Below are positions 1 through 8,014 of a DNA stretch of 64,000 bases, piece by piece (the first letter of the stretch is position 1; every line of letters starts with the position of its first letter). The notes beneath the pieces are model-generated. The model saw nothing but the letters and a program-made list of their open reading frames with translations, was not told the DNA's origin and ran no database searches. The DNA is taken from assembly GCA_900541795.1 (NCBI GenBank), contig UQLC01000011.1, positions 24,713 through 88,712 of the forward strand, read 5' to 3'. The stretch comes from an uncultured Collinsella sp. Lineage in GTDB: Bacteria; Actinomycetota; Coriobacteriia; Coriobacteriales; Coriobacteriaceae. The translations under genes and the position numbers were made by a program.

Positions 1-797
1 TCGTCGCTGATGATGTCGTCGATCAGGGCAATCTCGCGCGATGGACCGGCGGGTGTCAGGTTATGTTCGCGCATATAGCCGAGCAGCTGCTTATAGCGCG
101 GGCCCGCTTGCCCGTGCGTGCCGCGAAAGCTTATGGCCAGGCAGCGCGCGGCGGGTCGCACCTCGACATCGCCCAGGTATTCATCGGTGTCATCGAGCAG
201 TAGAAAGACCTCGTCGTAGCCATCAAAGTCGCCGGTGGCGAGGCGCTCGGCGCCAATCCCGACGCCCAAGTTGCCCAGGAAGACAAAGGTCTCGTGCTGG
301 CCCTTCTGCAGCTGACGAATCTGCCACTCCAGCGCATAGGCGTCGGTAGGCTTGACACGTTCGCGCAACACGGCGCAGCGAAGCTCGGGCGCATCGATTG
401 TGCAAATGGTATCGAGCTCGATGCTCAGGGCATCGTGCAGCAGGGCAAGCCGGTTATCGATCTTGCGCGACACGCGTTCGAGCTCGTGGCGCTTGCGCTC
501 GATGAGCTCCTGCTGCTGAGCTAGCTGCCGCTGCATGAGGTCCACGTCGCGCGTGGTCACAAACTCGCGGATTTTCGCTAGCGGCAAGTCGAGAACACGC
601 AGGTGGCTGATGGTGTTGAGGGTGGAGAGCTGCCGCGATCCGTAGTAGCGGTACCCACTTGCCGGATCGATGTGCGCCGGGTCCAGCAAGCCCATCTGTT
701 CGTAATGACGTAGCGTCCCAACACTCAGGTTAAACAAGCGCGCCACCTCGCCAATGCGGAGCAGGCCCTCGGTATGTTCGGTTGGCATGTCGGTCAT
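1..797 (-). CDS. MerR-family transcriptional regulator (3' end outside window)
   Basis: The reading frame starts at the ATG at 797 behind an AAAGGAGCG ribosome site and is still open at base 1, so at least 265 codons are present. Residues 12-80 read as a MerR winged helix (IGEVARLFNLSVGTLRHYEQ), followed by a glutamine-rich coiled coil and a GyrI-like effector-binding region. Regulators of this layout usually sense drugs or other cationic ligands. It lies 77 bases downstream of a MATE exporter on the same strand, so the two are probably co-transcribed and the regulator probably controls the promoter at 2262-2292. The ligand cannot be predicted. Confidence 0.85.
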   Translation of the reverse strand, partial: MTDMPTEHTEGLLRIGEVARLFNLSVGTLRHYEQMGLLDPAHIDPASGYRYYGSRQLSTLNTISHLRVLDLPLAKIREFVTTRDVDLMQRQLAQQQELIERKRHELERVSRKIDNRLALLHDALSIELDTICTIDAPELRCAVLRERVKPTDAYALEWQIRQLQKGQHETFVFLGNLGVGIGAERLATGDFDGYDEVFLLLDDTDEYLGDVEVRPAARCLAISFRGTHGQAGPRYKQLLGYMREHNLTPAGPSREIALIDDIISD

Positions 798-874
798 GGG
801 ACCGCTCCTTTCAATGGGCGGGGAAGGGGCATCGAAGTCGCGCGGCGCGGCCGTCGTATGACACGAACGCCCCG

Positions 875-2221
875 CTACGCCGCCAACTTGTCAAAAGCTC
901 CGCGGCGGTTGAGCATAGTAAATGCCATCACGCAAATGACTGCCGACAAAATCGATCCGCACGGCGACGCAATGCCCATGGGAAACAACGTGTCGGAATA
1001 GGCGTTCGACAGCAGCCACGCGCCCGGCACGCGAATGAGCGCCACGGCCAGCACGTTGTGCGCAAAGCCGATGTAGCTCTTGCCGTATGCAGCGAAAAAG
1101 CCGCTAAAGCAAATGTGGATGCCGGCAAAAATCGCATCGAAAATGTAGCTGCGCATATAGTCGGTACCGGCGGCGACTACTGCAACGTCCTTGGCAAAAA
1201 AGCCGATAAACGCCGGTGCCACCAGCCACATCAGCACCGTGATCAGACAGCCGTACACCACCGAGATGGTCATGGCGTCCTTGAGCACCTGACGCGCACG
1301 ATCGCCCTTGCCCGCGCCGGCGTTTTGCGCCGTGAGCGCGCTGACGGTGGCGCCCATGGAACTCGGCACAATGAACAAAAAGCTGATCATCTTCTCGACC
1401 AGACCCACGGCGGCGGCGTCGACCAGGCCGCGATGGTTGGCGATGACGGTGATAAACATAAACGCCACCTGGATGAAGCCGTCCTGCACGGCCACGGGCA
1501 CGCCGATCTTAAGAATGCTGCCGAGCACCTCGGGCTGGGGGCGCAGGTCGCTGCGCTTAACGTGGATGTTCGTGCGGCGGCTCTTGAGCCAGACGAGCGC
1601 GAGGGCAACACTGGCCGTCTGGGCGGTTACCGTGCCGAGCGCCGCGCCCACGGGGCCGAGCCCCATGTGGCCGATAAACAGAAAGTCGAGCGCGATGTTG
1701 ATGATGCATGCCACGCCGATCACGTACATGGGCGAGCGCGAATCGCCCAGCCCGCGAAAGATGGCCGAGAGGATGTTGTACGCGGCGATAAAGGGAATGC
1801 CCATAAAGCAGATACGCAGGTAGGCGGCGGTTCCTTCGACTGCCTCGGCCGGCGTGCCAATGAGTGCCACGATCTGCGGGCACAGTGCAAGCAGGACAAC
1901 AGCCAGCACCACCGAGACACCCATAAACAGCGTGATGGTGTTGCCGATGGCGGTCTCGGCGCGATCGAAGCGACGCGAGCCCACGGCGTGGCCGACGATG
2001 ACCGTCGTTCCCATGGCCAGACCCACGAGCGTCACGGTAATGATATAGAGCGTCTGCGCGCCATTGCCCACGGCGGTGATGCCGGCAGCGCCGCTAAACT
2101 GCCCCATCATGTACAGGTCGGCCATGCCGTAGAGCATCTGCAAAAAGTACGAGAGCATATAGGGCAGGGCAAAGACCGCGATGGTCTTGAGGACATTGCC
2201 GCGTGTGAGGTCATGTTCCAT
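875..2221 (-). CDS. MATE-family multidrug efflux transporter
   Basis: A 448-residue polytopic membrane protein. The open frame extends upstream to 2701, but the ATG at 2221 gives the normal MATE N-terminus (MEHDLTRGNVLKTIAVFALP) and removes a non-membrane extension that runs through a repeat. About twelve hydrophobic segments in two halves are visible, with MATE-like stretches such as GNGAQTLYIITVTLVGLAMG and a second-half AVQDGFIQVAFMF. MATE proteins export cationic drugs or metabolites in exchange for Na+ or H+. The downstream MerR gene and the operator-like promoter suggest inducible efflux. The substrate is unknown. Confidence 0.9.
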   Translation of the reverse strand: MEHDLTRGNVLKTIAVFALPYMLSYFLQMLYGMADLYMMGQFSGAAGITAVGNGAQTLYIITVTLVGLAMGTTVIVGHAVGSRRFDRAETAIGNTITLFMGVSVVLAVVLLALCPQIVALIGTPAEAVEGTAAYLRICFMGIPFIAAYNILSAIFRGLGDSRSPMYVIGVACIINIALDFLFIGHMGLGPVGAALGTVTAQTASVALALVWLKSRRTNIHVKRSDLRPQPEVLGSILKIGVPVAVQDGFIQVAFMFITVIANHRGLVDAAAVGLVEKMISFLFIVPSSMGATVSALTAQNAGAGKGDRARQVLKDAMTISVVYGCLITVLMWLVAPAFIGFFAKDVAVVAAGTDYMRSYIFDAIFAGIHICFSGFFAAYGKSYIGFAHNVLAVALIRVPGAWLLSNAYSDTLFPMGIASPCGSILSAVICVMAFTMLNRRGAFDKLAA

Positions 2222-2261
2222 GGGCGGGGCTTTCTGGCTGGGTTTGTTTACGTACCAGTGT

Positions 2262-2292
2262 AGTGAAAACCCTACAACGATTGTAGAGTCAA
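2262..2292 (-). promoter_or_regulatory. MerR-type promoter/operator upstream of the MATE exporter
   Basis: Read on the minus strand, TTGACT (2292-2287) directly abuts the perfect palindrome CTACAA-TCG-TTGTAG (2286-2272). A weak -10 candidate, TTCACT (2267-2262), follows at a 19-base spacing. An over-long spacer filled by a dyad is characteristic of promoters activated by MerR proteins by DNA distortion. The start codon of the exporter is about 40 bases further on. Confidence 0.55.
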
Positions 2293-2372
2293 GGTTTGTG
2301 TTGGCAGTGGGGCGAAAATAGTCACGCTCCAAGCACGATGCTTTGACCCCTCCGTGCCTCTCACCTCGCCTC

Positions 2373-2437
2373 AAACCATCACAACATTCGGCGTTTTTTG
2401 CCAAAATCGGGAAAAGCATCGAATGTTGTGATGGTTT
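2373..2437. repeat. 65-bp palindromic repeat, family E, copy 1
   Basis: Perfect 18-bp arms (2373-2390 and 2420-2437; left arm AAACCATCACAACATTCG) around a 29-base loop. Copies 2, 3 and 4 are at 3613, 7791 and 17871, all exactly 65 bp. It sits in the 316-base gap between the MATE start and the next gene. That gap otherwise holds only the MerR-type promoter and the ribosome site of the next gene. Confidence 0.85.
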
Positions 2438-2537
2438 TTCTACCACTCGACCGGGTGGAATCGCTTTCTTGCGCACGAAGGTGTGCGAATCCGCGAGCAG
2501 GGGAATAAGGTTGGTTATCCGACCCATTGGAGGGCTC

Positions 2538-3575
2538 ATGGACCTGCCGATTGTCCTGTCCCATAAGACTGCCTGGCTGTACCACAACGTGGCGCGCCCG
2601 TCCGAGCCGCTCTCGCGAGCAAGCAGTCTATACGATGAGGACTCGATTGCCGACGAGGCGGAGCCGACTGCGGGCCTGCCCAAATTGGGACTCGATGCCA
2701 AGGGGCTGAGAATATCTGCGGCGGTCGGGATTCTTACCGACTATCTGGTCTCACTTGGCATTCCGCATGAGGAGCTCGATCGTATTGACACGCTGGTTGG
2801 TTTCGATTTTGAACGCTCTCGACCGGCGGGTCTCCGACGCCACGTGTTTGGGGCGCCCATACCCTCGGATCATCTTATCGAGGTAGCAGAAGGCCTTCTG
2901 GTGGTTGATGAGGCCATGTGCTTCGTCCAGGCGGGCTCGTGGATGAGTGAGCCCGAGCAGCTGGAATATGGGTATGAAATCTGCGCCCGATACCATTTGA
3001 ATCATTTGGCGACAGGCGATTATATCGAGATGGGGCAGAGGTATACCGTTGCCGACTTGATCGCTTATTGCGATGAGAATCGATCTCGTCAGGGGGCTAC
3101 ACGTGCGGCTGCCGTGCTCAAACGCGTGCATGACGGTGCGCGGTCGCCCATGGAGACGGCTACCGCAATCATGGTCGTCGCGAAGCGTTCCCAGGGCGGG
3201 CTCGGGTATACCAGGGTCGAGCTCAATCATCGGGTCGATGTTCCCAACGAGTTCAAATATCTCGCTAAGGCCGGGTATTTCGAGATTGATGTATTTGCGC
3301 CTGCGAGCGGTACGGGGATTGAATACAACGGCTCGGACCATCTCGATAAGCAGCGCAGTGCGTCGGACGCGGAGCGTATGACCGTGCTGAGCGCGCTGGG
3401 CTTTAGGATGATCGTCCTCACTGGGACTCAGTTTGCCAACCGGCTGCAATTGCACCGGGCGATGAATGCCATTGCGCTCGCTATGGGTCTCAAGTGCGAC
3501 CGAAGCGAAGCGTTCCAGAAACGGCAGAATGACCTGCGGGAATTCGTGATTCGGCACTGGAACGGCGGCCTCTAG
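2538..3575 (+). CDS. Uncharacterised protein with Vsr/DUF559-like nuclease fold
   Basis: A 345-residue protein. The ATG at 2538 follows a strong GGAGGG ribosome site; the longer frame from 2343 would translate repeat E1 and is rejected. The order of features resembles actinobacterial AbiEi/DUF559 proteins: an N-terminal LSHKTAWLYH segment, a basic RRHVFG segment, an SPMET motif (E206), then EIDVF (D251) and GIEYNGSDH (E262). The last three fit the acidic residues of a PD-(D/E)XK/Vsr-type fold. It stands alone between two palindromic repeats. Nuclease activity is inferred from fold-like spacing only. It could instead be a transcription-factor-like member of the group. Confidence 0.75.
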   Translation: MDLPIVLSHKTAWLYHNVARPSEPLSRASSLYDEDSIADEAEPTAGLPKLGLDAKGLRISAAVGILTDYLVSLGIPHEELDRIDTLVGFDFERSRPAGLRRHVFGAPIPSDHLIEVAEGLLVVDEAMCFVQAGSWMSEPEQLEYGYEICARYHLNHLATGDYIEMGQRYTVADLIAYCDENRSRQGATRAAAVLKRVHDGARSPMETATAIMVVAKRSQGGLGYTRVELNHRVDVPNEFKYLAKAGYFEIDVFAPASGTGIEYNGSDHLDKQRSASDAERMTVLSALGFRMIVLTGTQFANRLQLHRAMNAIALAMGLKCDRSEAFQKRQNDLREFVIRHWNGGL

Positions 3576-3612
3576 GGGCGTCTGGCTCGTCTTTCGAGCC
3601 CTGCGAACACCT

Positions 3613-3677
3613 AAACCGTCCCAACATTCGACGTTTTTTGCCAATATCGGGAAAAGCATCGAATGTTGGGACGGTTT
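3613..3677. repeat. 65-bp palindromic repeat, family E, copy 2
   Basis: Perfect 18-bp arms (3613-3630 and 3660-3677; left arm AAACCGTCCCAACATTCG). The loop is nearly the same as in copy 1, but the arms differ by paired changes (CATCAC/GTGATG versus CGTCCC/GGGACG). It follows the stop of the nuclease-fold gene and precedes moaA. Confidence 0.85.
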
Positions 3678-3808
3678 GGGTGCTGAGGATGGGCTCGGGA
3701 AGCCCTTCTTGCTCGAATGGCCTGTCCTGTCGTACGGGTGTCGGCTTGATTCCCTCGTGGGGTATTATGTTTCCCGAAGAATAAATCACCGCGCGAGGGG
3801 AGGGCTGC

Positions 3809-4864
3809 GTGGACGAGCGCGTGCAACATGACGGTTTTGGCCGCGATATCAACTACCTGCGCATCGCCGTTACTGACAAGTGCAATTTCCGCTGCATCTA
3901 TTGCATGCCTGCCGACGGCGTGGCGCCGCGTGCACACGACGAGCTGCTGAGTGCCGAGGAAATCGCCCGCTTTGTGCGTCTGGTGGCGGGGGAGGGCATT
4001 CGCCGCGTACGCCTGACGGGTGGTGAGCCGCTGGTCAGCCGCCGCATTATTCCGCTCATTCGCGAAATCCGCGCGATCCCGCAGATCGAGGATATCTCGC
4101 TCACTACTAACGGAGCCCTGCTGCCCAAGCTGGCGCCACAGCTTAAAGACGCCGGGCTCGACCGCGTCAACATTTCGCTTGATACGCTCGACCCCGCGCT
4201 CTTTGGAAAGATCACGCGCCTAGGTCGGCTCGAGCAGACCATGGCCGGCATCGATGCGGCGCTTGCTTGGGGCTTTGAGCCGGTTAAGGTCAACTGCGTG
4301 GTAGTCCGCCGCCTCAACCAGGATGTGGCGTCCCTCGCGCGGCTCACGGTCGACCGCCCCATTCACCTGCGCTTTATCGAATACATGCCCATCGGCGATG
4401 AGCACACGAGCTCGCATTGCGCCGTGGATCCTCATGCGCCCACGCTCAATCCCGAGTTGTGGGACGCGAGCGATACCGTACCGAGCGACGAGCTGCGGGC
4501 GCGCATTAATGCCGGTGCCGCTGCGGTGGGCCTGGGCGAGCTTGAGCCGCTCGACATTAACGACGCTCCTGCCGGTGCCGGTCCCGCGCGCTACTGGCGC
4601 TTTCCGGGCGCGGCGGGCACGGTCGGTTTCATCAGCGCCATGTCCAACCATTTTTGCGCGAGCTGCAACCGCCTGCGCCTGACGGCCGACGGCAGCGTGC
4701 GCCCCTGCCTGTTCAGCGATGCCGAGTATTCGGTTCGCGAAGCACTGCGCCGCGGTGATGATATGCAGGTACTTTCGATTTGGCGCGATGCCGTGGCCCA
4801 CAAACCGCAGGAACACGCGATAATTGAGGGCACGCAACGATTTATGTCCCAAATCGGAGGATGA
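3809..4864 (+). CDS. moaA: GTP 3',8-cyclase MoaA (molybdopterin synthesis)
   Basis: A 351-residue radical-SAM enzyme that converts GTP to 3',8-cyclo-GTP, the first step of molybdenum cofactor synthesis. The GTG start at 3809 follows GAGGGGAGGG. The N-terminal cluster motif is CNFRCIYC (C25, C29, C32), LTGGEPL is the SAM-binding GGEP motif, and the C-terminal cluster ligands are in CASCNRLRLTADGSVRPC. The protein ends in the conserved Gly-Gly tail that reaches into the active site. The stop codon lies four bases before the start of the downstream moaC-mobB fusion, so the pair is translationally coupled. Confidence 0.97.
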   Translation: MDERVQHDGFGRDINYLRIAVTDKCNFRCIYCMPADGVAPRAHDELLSAEEIARFVRLVAGEGIRRVRLTGGEPLVSRRIIPLIREIRAIPQIEDISLTTNGALLPKLAPQLKDAGLDRVNISLDTLDPALFGKITRLGRLEQTMAGIDAALAWGFEPVKVNCVVVRRLNQDVASLARLTVDRPIHLRFIEYMPIGDEHTSSHCAVDPHAPTLNPELWDASDTVPSDELRARINAGAAAVGLGELEPLDINDAPAGAGPARYWRFPGAAGTVGFISAMSNHFCASCNRLRLTADGSVRPCLFSDAEYSVREALRRGDDMQVLSIWRDAVAHKPQEHAIIEGTQRFMSQIGG

Positions 4865-4868
4865 TCAT

Positions 4869-6173
4869 ATGGCCAAGAGCAGGTACGCCGATGCCACCAA
4901 GGCCGCTCGCAGGGCCGCGATGTCTGCCCATAAAGCTGCGGTAGCCAGCAAAGACGCCGTGTCCACGACCGCACAGCCGGCCGCCAGCGATAACGCTGCC
5001 GCGCCTGCCCGCGACGCCCGCCGCGACGAGCTGACGCACGTGGATGCTAAAGGCGAGGTGCGCATGGTCGACGTATCCGACAAGGCCGAGACGCACCGCA
5101 TCGCCATCGCCGAGGGCACCATCCTCATGCATCCCGAGACGCAAGCCATGGTGCTGCAGGACCGCGCCAAGAAGGGCGACGTGCTTGCTTGCGCGCGCAT
5201 CGCGGGCATCATGGCAATCAAGCGTACGAGTGACATCATCCCCATGTGCCATCCGCTGCTCACCACCAAGAGTAAGTGCGATATCGAGCCAATCGCTCCG
5301 GCAGGAACGCCGGCCGAGGACGTGCCCGAGGGCTGGGCGCCGGCGCGTTCGGACGGACAGGTCGGTTTTCATGTGCTGGTCACGGCGGGCGTGACGGGCA
5401 AGACGGGCATTGAGATGGAAGCGCTGACCGGCGCGAGTGCCGCGTGCTTGACCATCTACGACATGTGCAAGGCGGTCGACCGCGGCATGGAGATCGTCGA
5501 CGTGCGTTTGCTGCACAAGGAAGGTGGCCGCTCGGGCGTGTGGGACCGTGCGGAGCGTCAAGCTGCTGCTGCCGAGGCAAGCGCTGCCGATGCTGTCGCG
5601 CCCGCGAGCGGGCCCGTCGCTGCTGCCGCACCCGCAGCTCCCACCCCGGCTGCCCCAGCAATCGCGTTTATCGGCTACCAGAACTCGGGCAAGACCACAC
5701 TTGTCGAGAAGGTCATCGCTGAGCTCACCCGCCGTGGCCTGCGCGTGGGCTCGCTCAAGCATCACGGGCACCACGGCTTCGACATCGACGTGCCTGCCAA
5801 GGACACCTGGCGCCATCACCAGGCGGGATCCAAGCACGTGGGCCTCATTTGCGCCACGCGCTGGGCGGAGTACGCCGACACGCGCGAGGAGGACGAGATG
5901 CCCGCGCGTGAGCTGCTGTCGCGCTACAACGACGTCGACGTGGTAATCATCGAGGGCTACAAGACCGAGGGCTTCGACAATATCGTGGTCGCGCGCTCCG
6001 GTGTCGACCGCTTGCGTGGCAAGAGCTCGCTCGATCTGGTCGACGGCCGCACACTGGCCCTTGCCTGCAACGAGGCCCTGGCGCGCCAGGCCTTCGACGC
6101 CGGCTTTGCGACCCGAGCCATCAACATCAACGACGCCCGAGCCATCTGCGATCTTATCCAAGACCATCTTTAG
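4869..6173 (+). CDS. MoaC-MobB fusion protein (molybdopterin synthesis)
   Basis: A 434-residue two-domain protein. The ATG at 4869 follows CGGAGG; a longer in-frame start at 4824 would overlap moaA. Residues 1-50 form an Ala/Lys-rich tail. Residues about 52-220 are MoaC (cyclic pyranopterin monophosphate synthase), with MCHPLLTT and GKTGIEMEALTG. After an Ala/Pro linker, residues about 255-434 are MobB, a GTP-binding adapter, with the P-loop GYQNSGKTTL and VDVVIIEGYK. MoaC acts directly after MoaA, while MobB helps attach the guanylyl moiety at the end of the pathway, so the fusion links an early and a late step. Confidence 0.95.
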   Translation: MAKSRYADATKAARRAAMSAHKAAVASKDAVSTTAQPAASDNAAAPARDARRDELTHVDAKGEVRMVDVSDKAETHRIAIAEGTILMHPETQAMVLQDRAKKGDVLACARIAGIMAIKRTSDIIPMCHPLLTTKSKCDIEPIAPAGTPAEDVPEGWAPARSDGQVGFHVLVTAGVTGKTGIEMEALTGASAACLTIYDMCKAVDRGMEIVDVRLLHKEGGRSGVWDRAERQAAAAEASAADAVAPASGPVAAAAPAAPTPAAPAIAFIGYQNSGKTTLVEKVIAELTRRGLRVGSLKHHGHHGFDIDVPAKDTWRHHQAGSKHVGLICATRWAEYADTREEDEMPARELLSRYNDVDVVIIEGYKTEGFDNIVVARSGVDRLRGKSSLDLVDGRTLALACNEALARQAFDAGFATRAININDARAICDLIQDHL

Positions 6174-6509
6174 GCTTGACGCTGCGCCGGCCCCAAGCAC
6201 CCCATCTCGCCCCTCAAACCGTCGCTCGCGTACCAAAGTACGCGTCGCTCCTCTTTCGGGGCGACCTGGGGCACTTGGAACCGGCTCGCTACGCTGCCAT
6301 ATCATTGGGCCACCACAGGCAGGTACCTTTGTGGTGGTTTTTGCTTTGGTAGATGTTTGGGACATGCCTTAAAATCTACCAAGTAGTTCGTGCTGACAAA
6401 AACGGAGAGAAGAGGCCCGATGCGTCCTTAACGTTGCATACAGAAAGATTGTGTCGATGGTCGGCGGTCAATGCCCGCGGCCCGTATTCGTATGCAACAA
6501 GGAGCGCCC
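6174..6509. other. Intergenic region with a family F repeat and a short inverted repeat
   Basis: No gene seen. It contains a degenerate family F palindrome at 6310-6337 followed by a T-rich stretch. Just beyond is a 9-bp inverted repeat, TTGGTAGAT (6346-6354) with ATCTACCAA (6374-6382), which could be an operator or a weak terminator for the molybdopterin operon. Confidence 0.5.
6310..6337 (+). repeat. Family F palindromic repeat, copy 1 (short form)
   Basis: Arms CCACCACA and TGTGGTGG around a shortened core, followed by TTTTTGCTTTGG. The same tail follows copy 2 at 7888-7920. The T tract means it could serve as a terminator. Confidence 0.7.
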
Positions 6510-7790
6510 ATGTCCCTATCTTTACTCTCAAAATCCCGGCCGTCGCTGTCCGCGCAGGCCAAGCGCCTGGTGGCGATGCGCTTTCTCATCTACACCGGTT
6601 TTCAGACCAGCTACTTTATCGGCGTTATCGGAACGCTCACCTATGCGGACGATGCCTCGGTCGTGGCGACATCGCTGGCCGTCCTGTTTATGAATGTTTT
6701 TGTAATCCTGGGATCCTTTGCGGGTGGCGCGGCGCTCGACGCCTGGGGCCCGCGCCACCATTTCTTGCTGAGCATCGTGGGCACGGTGACAACCGGCGCG
6801 GCGATCATTGCCTTTGGCAGCGCGACCGGCATCGTCCTGCTCGGCGCGGTGCTCCTGGGCTTTGTGATGGGGTTCGCCCAGCCCATCGCCACATCCTATC
6901 CGGCTTACCTCACCGACGATCCTGTCGAGCTCAAAGACATCAACTCCGCCATCGCCATGCTCTCAAACGTGAGCATCATCGTTGGCCCCACACTGGGCGG
7001 CTTTGTCGCGGCTGCTGCGTCGTCGCGCGCGGTGTTCGTGCTCATGATGCTCTTTACCGTGTTTGCGCTCATCGCTGGTTGGGGCTTTAGGCCGCAGACC
7101 AGCCATGTCGCCGGGCATACAGATACCGATTCGGCAGAGGAAGGGGAGCGTGCGGGACAAAGCTCCAACCCTAGCACGTCCGCCCGTGCCACCTTCGCAG
7201 CCAGCATCAAGACAGTCTTCACCAACAGCGTCCTCGCCCTGCTGTTCTGCATCATCTTCCTCTCGAACTTTGGCTATGGCGCCTTTGACCCGCTGGAGTC
7301 GTTCTTCTACCGCGATGTTCTGCACGTCGGTGTCGAATGGATGGGCTGGCTCTCGTCGGCCTCGGGCGTGGGCGCGGTGCTGGGCGCCATTGTTGCGCTC
7401 CGTTTGCCGCCGCGCTTGGTTAACCTTAAAACGCTGCTCGTGGCGCTCATGTCCGTGGGCCTGGGAAGTTTGCTCTATGTGGGGACACCGTACGTGGGCG
7501 TAGCCCTTGTCGGTCAGATTGCCCTGGGCGTGGCCTGGGGCGTCGTCAACCCGCTCCACAACACGATCGTGCAAACAACGGCCCCGCTCGAGCAACTCGG
7601 GCGCGTCAACTCGGTCATGGGCTTTGGCAATATGTTCGCCGGCGTGGCGCCGCTGGCGATTGCCCCGTGGCTGGCGGCGACATTTGGCGTACAACGGACA
7701 CTCGTGGGGGCAGGCATGGTCGTGACGGCGGTCCCTGCGGCGTTGCTGCTGTCTGGACGCCGGCATTTGGATCGTGCCGCAAGGCAGTAA
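6510..7790 (+). CDS. MFS transporter
   Basis: A 426-residue membrane protein with about twelve hydrophobic segments and a long hydrophilic central loop (about residues 205-235), the usual Major Facilitator layout. The ATG at 6510 follows AAGGAG; an upstream in-frame start at 6471 has no such site. The N-terminal half contains GAALDAWGPRHHFLLS, an MFS loop-2-like segment. These proteins are proton-driven exporters or importers, and the substrate is not predictable. The gene ends directly against repeat E3. Confidence 0.85.
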   Translation: MSLSLLSKSRPSLSAQAKRLVAMRFLIYTGFQTSYFIGVIGTLTYADDASVVATSLAVLFMNVFVILGSFAGGAALDAWGPRHHFLLSIVGTVTTGAAIIAFGSATGIVLLGAVLLGFVMGFAQPIATSYPAYLTDDPVELKDINSAIAMLSNVSIIVGPTLGGFVAAAASSRAVFVLMMLFTVFALIAGWGFRPQTSHVAGHTDTDSAEEGERAGQSSNPSTSARATFAASIKTVFTNSVLALLFCIIFLSNFGYGAFDPLESFFYRDVLHVGVEWMGWLSSASGVGAVLGAIVALRLPPRLVNLKTLLVALMSVGLGSLLYVGTPYVGVALVGQIALGVAWGVVNPLHNTIVQTTAPLEQLGRVNSVMGFGNMFAGVAPLAIAPWLAATFGVQRTLVGAGMVVTAVPAALLLSGRRHLDRAARQ

Positions 7791-7855
7791 AAACCATCAC
7801 AACATTCGATGAAAATCGCGATTTTGCCGAAAAACGTCGAATGTTGTGATGGTTT
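7791..7855. repeat. 65-bp palindromic repeat, family E, copy 3
   Basis: Perfect 18-bp arms (7791-7808 and 7838-7855), identical to those of copy 1. The 29-base loop matches the reverse complement of the copy 1 and 2 loops, so the element is inserted in the opposite orientation. It starts at the base after the MFS stop codon. Confidence 0.85.
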
Positions 7856-7887
7856 GCGCTGCGGGTCAGGCCATCCTGCGGGCCAGG

Positions 7888-7920
7888 CCACCACAAAGGG
7901 GCCAGGCACCTTTGTGGTGG
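7888..7920 (+). repeat. Family F palindromic repeat, copy 2
   Basis: Perfect 12-bp arms, CCACCACAAAGG (7888-7899) and CCTTTGTGGTGG (7909-7920), with core GGCCAGGCA. It is followed by TTTTTGCTTTGG, giving a terminator-like shape. It lies 32 bases after repeat E3. Confidence 0.85.
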
Positions 7921-8014
7921 TTTTTGCTTTGGCGGGCCGCGCCCGTGCCTTGGTATACCATGTACGCCGTTCACGAATACGCCCCACACCGCCGCACAAC
8001 CCAGAAAGGCCCCC

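Noticed and set aside
782..2263. 493-codon plus-strand frame opposite the MATE gene
   Set aside because: It is a high-G+C antisense shadow; the MATE protein on the minus strand has clear membrane segments and a promoter.
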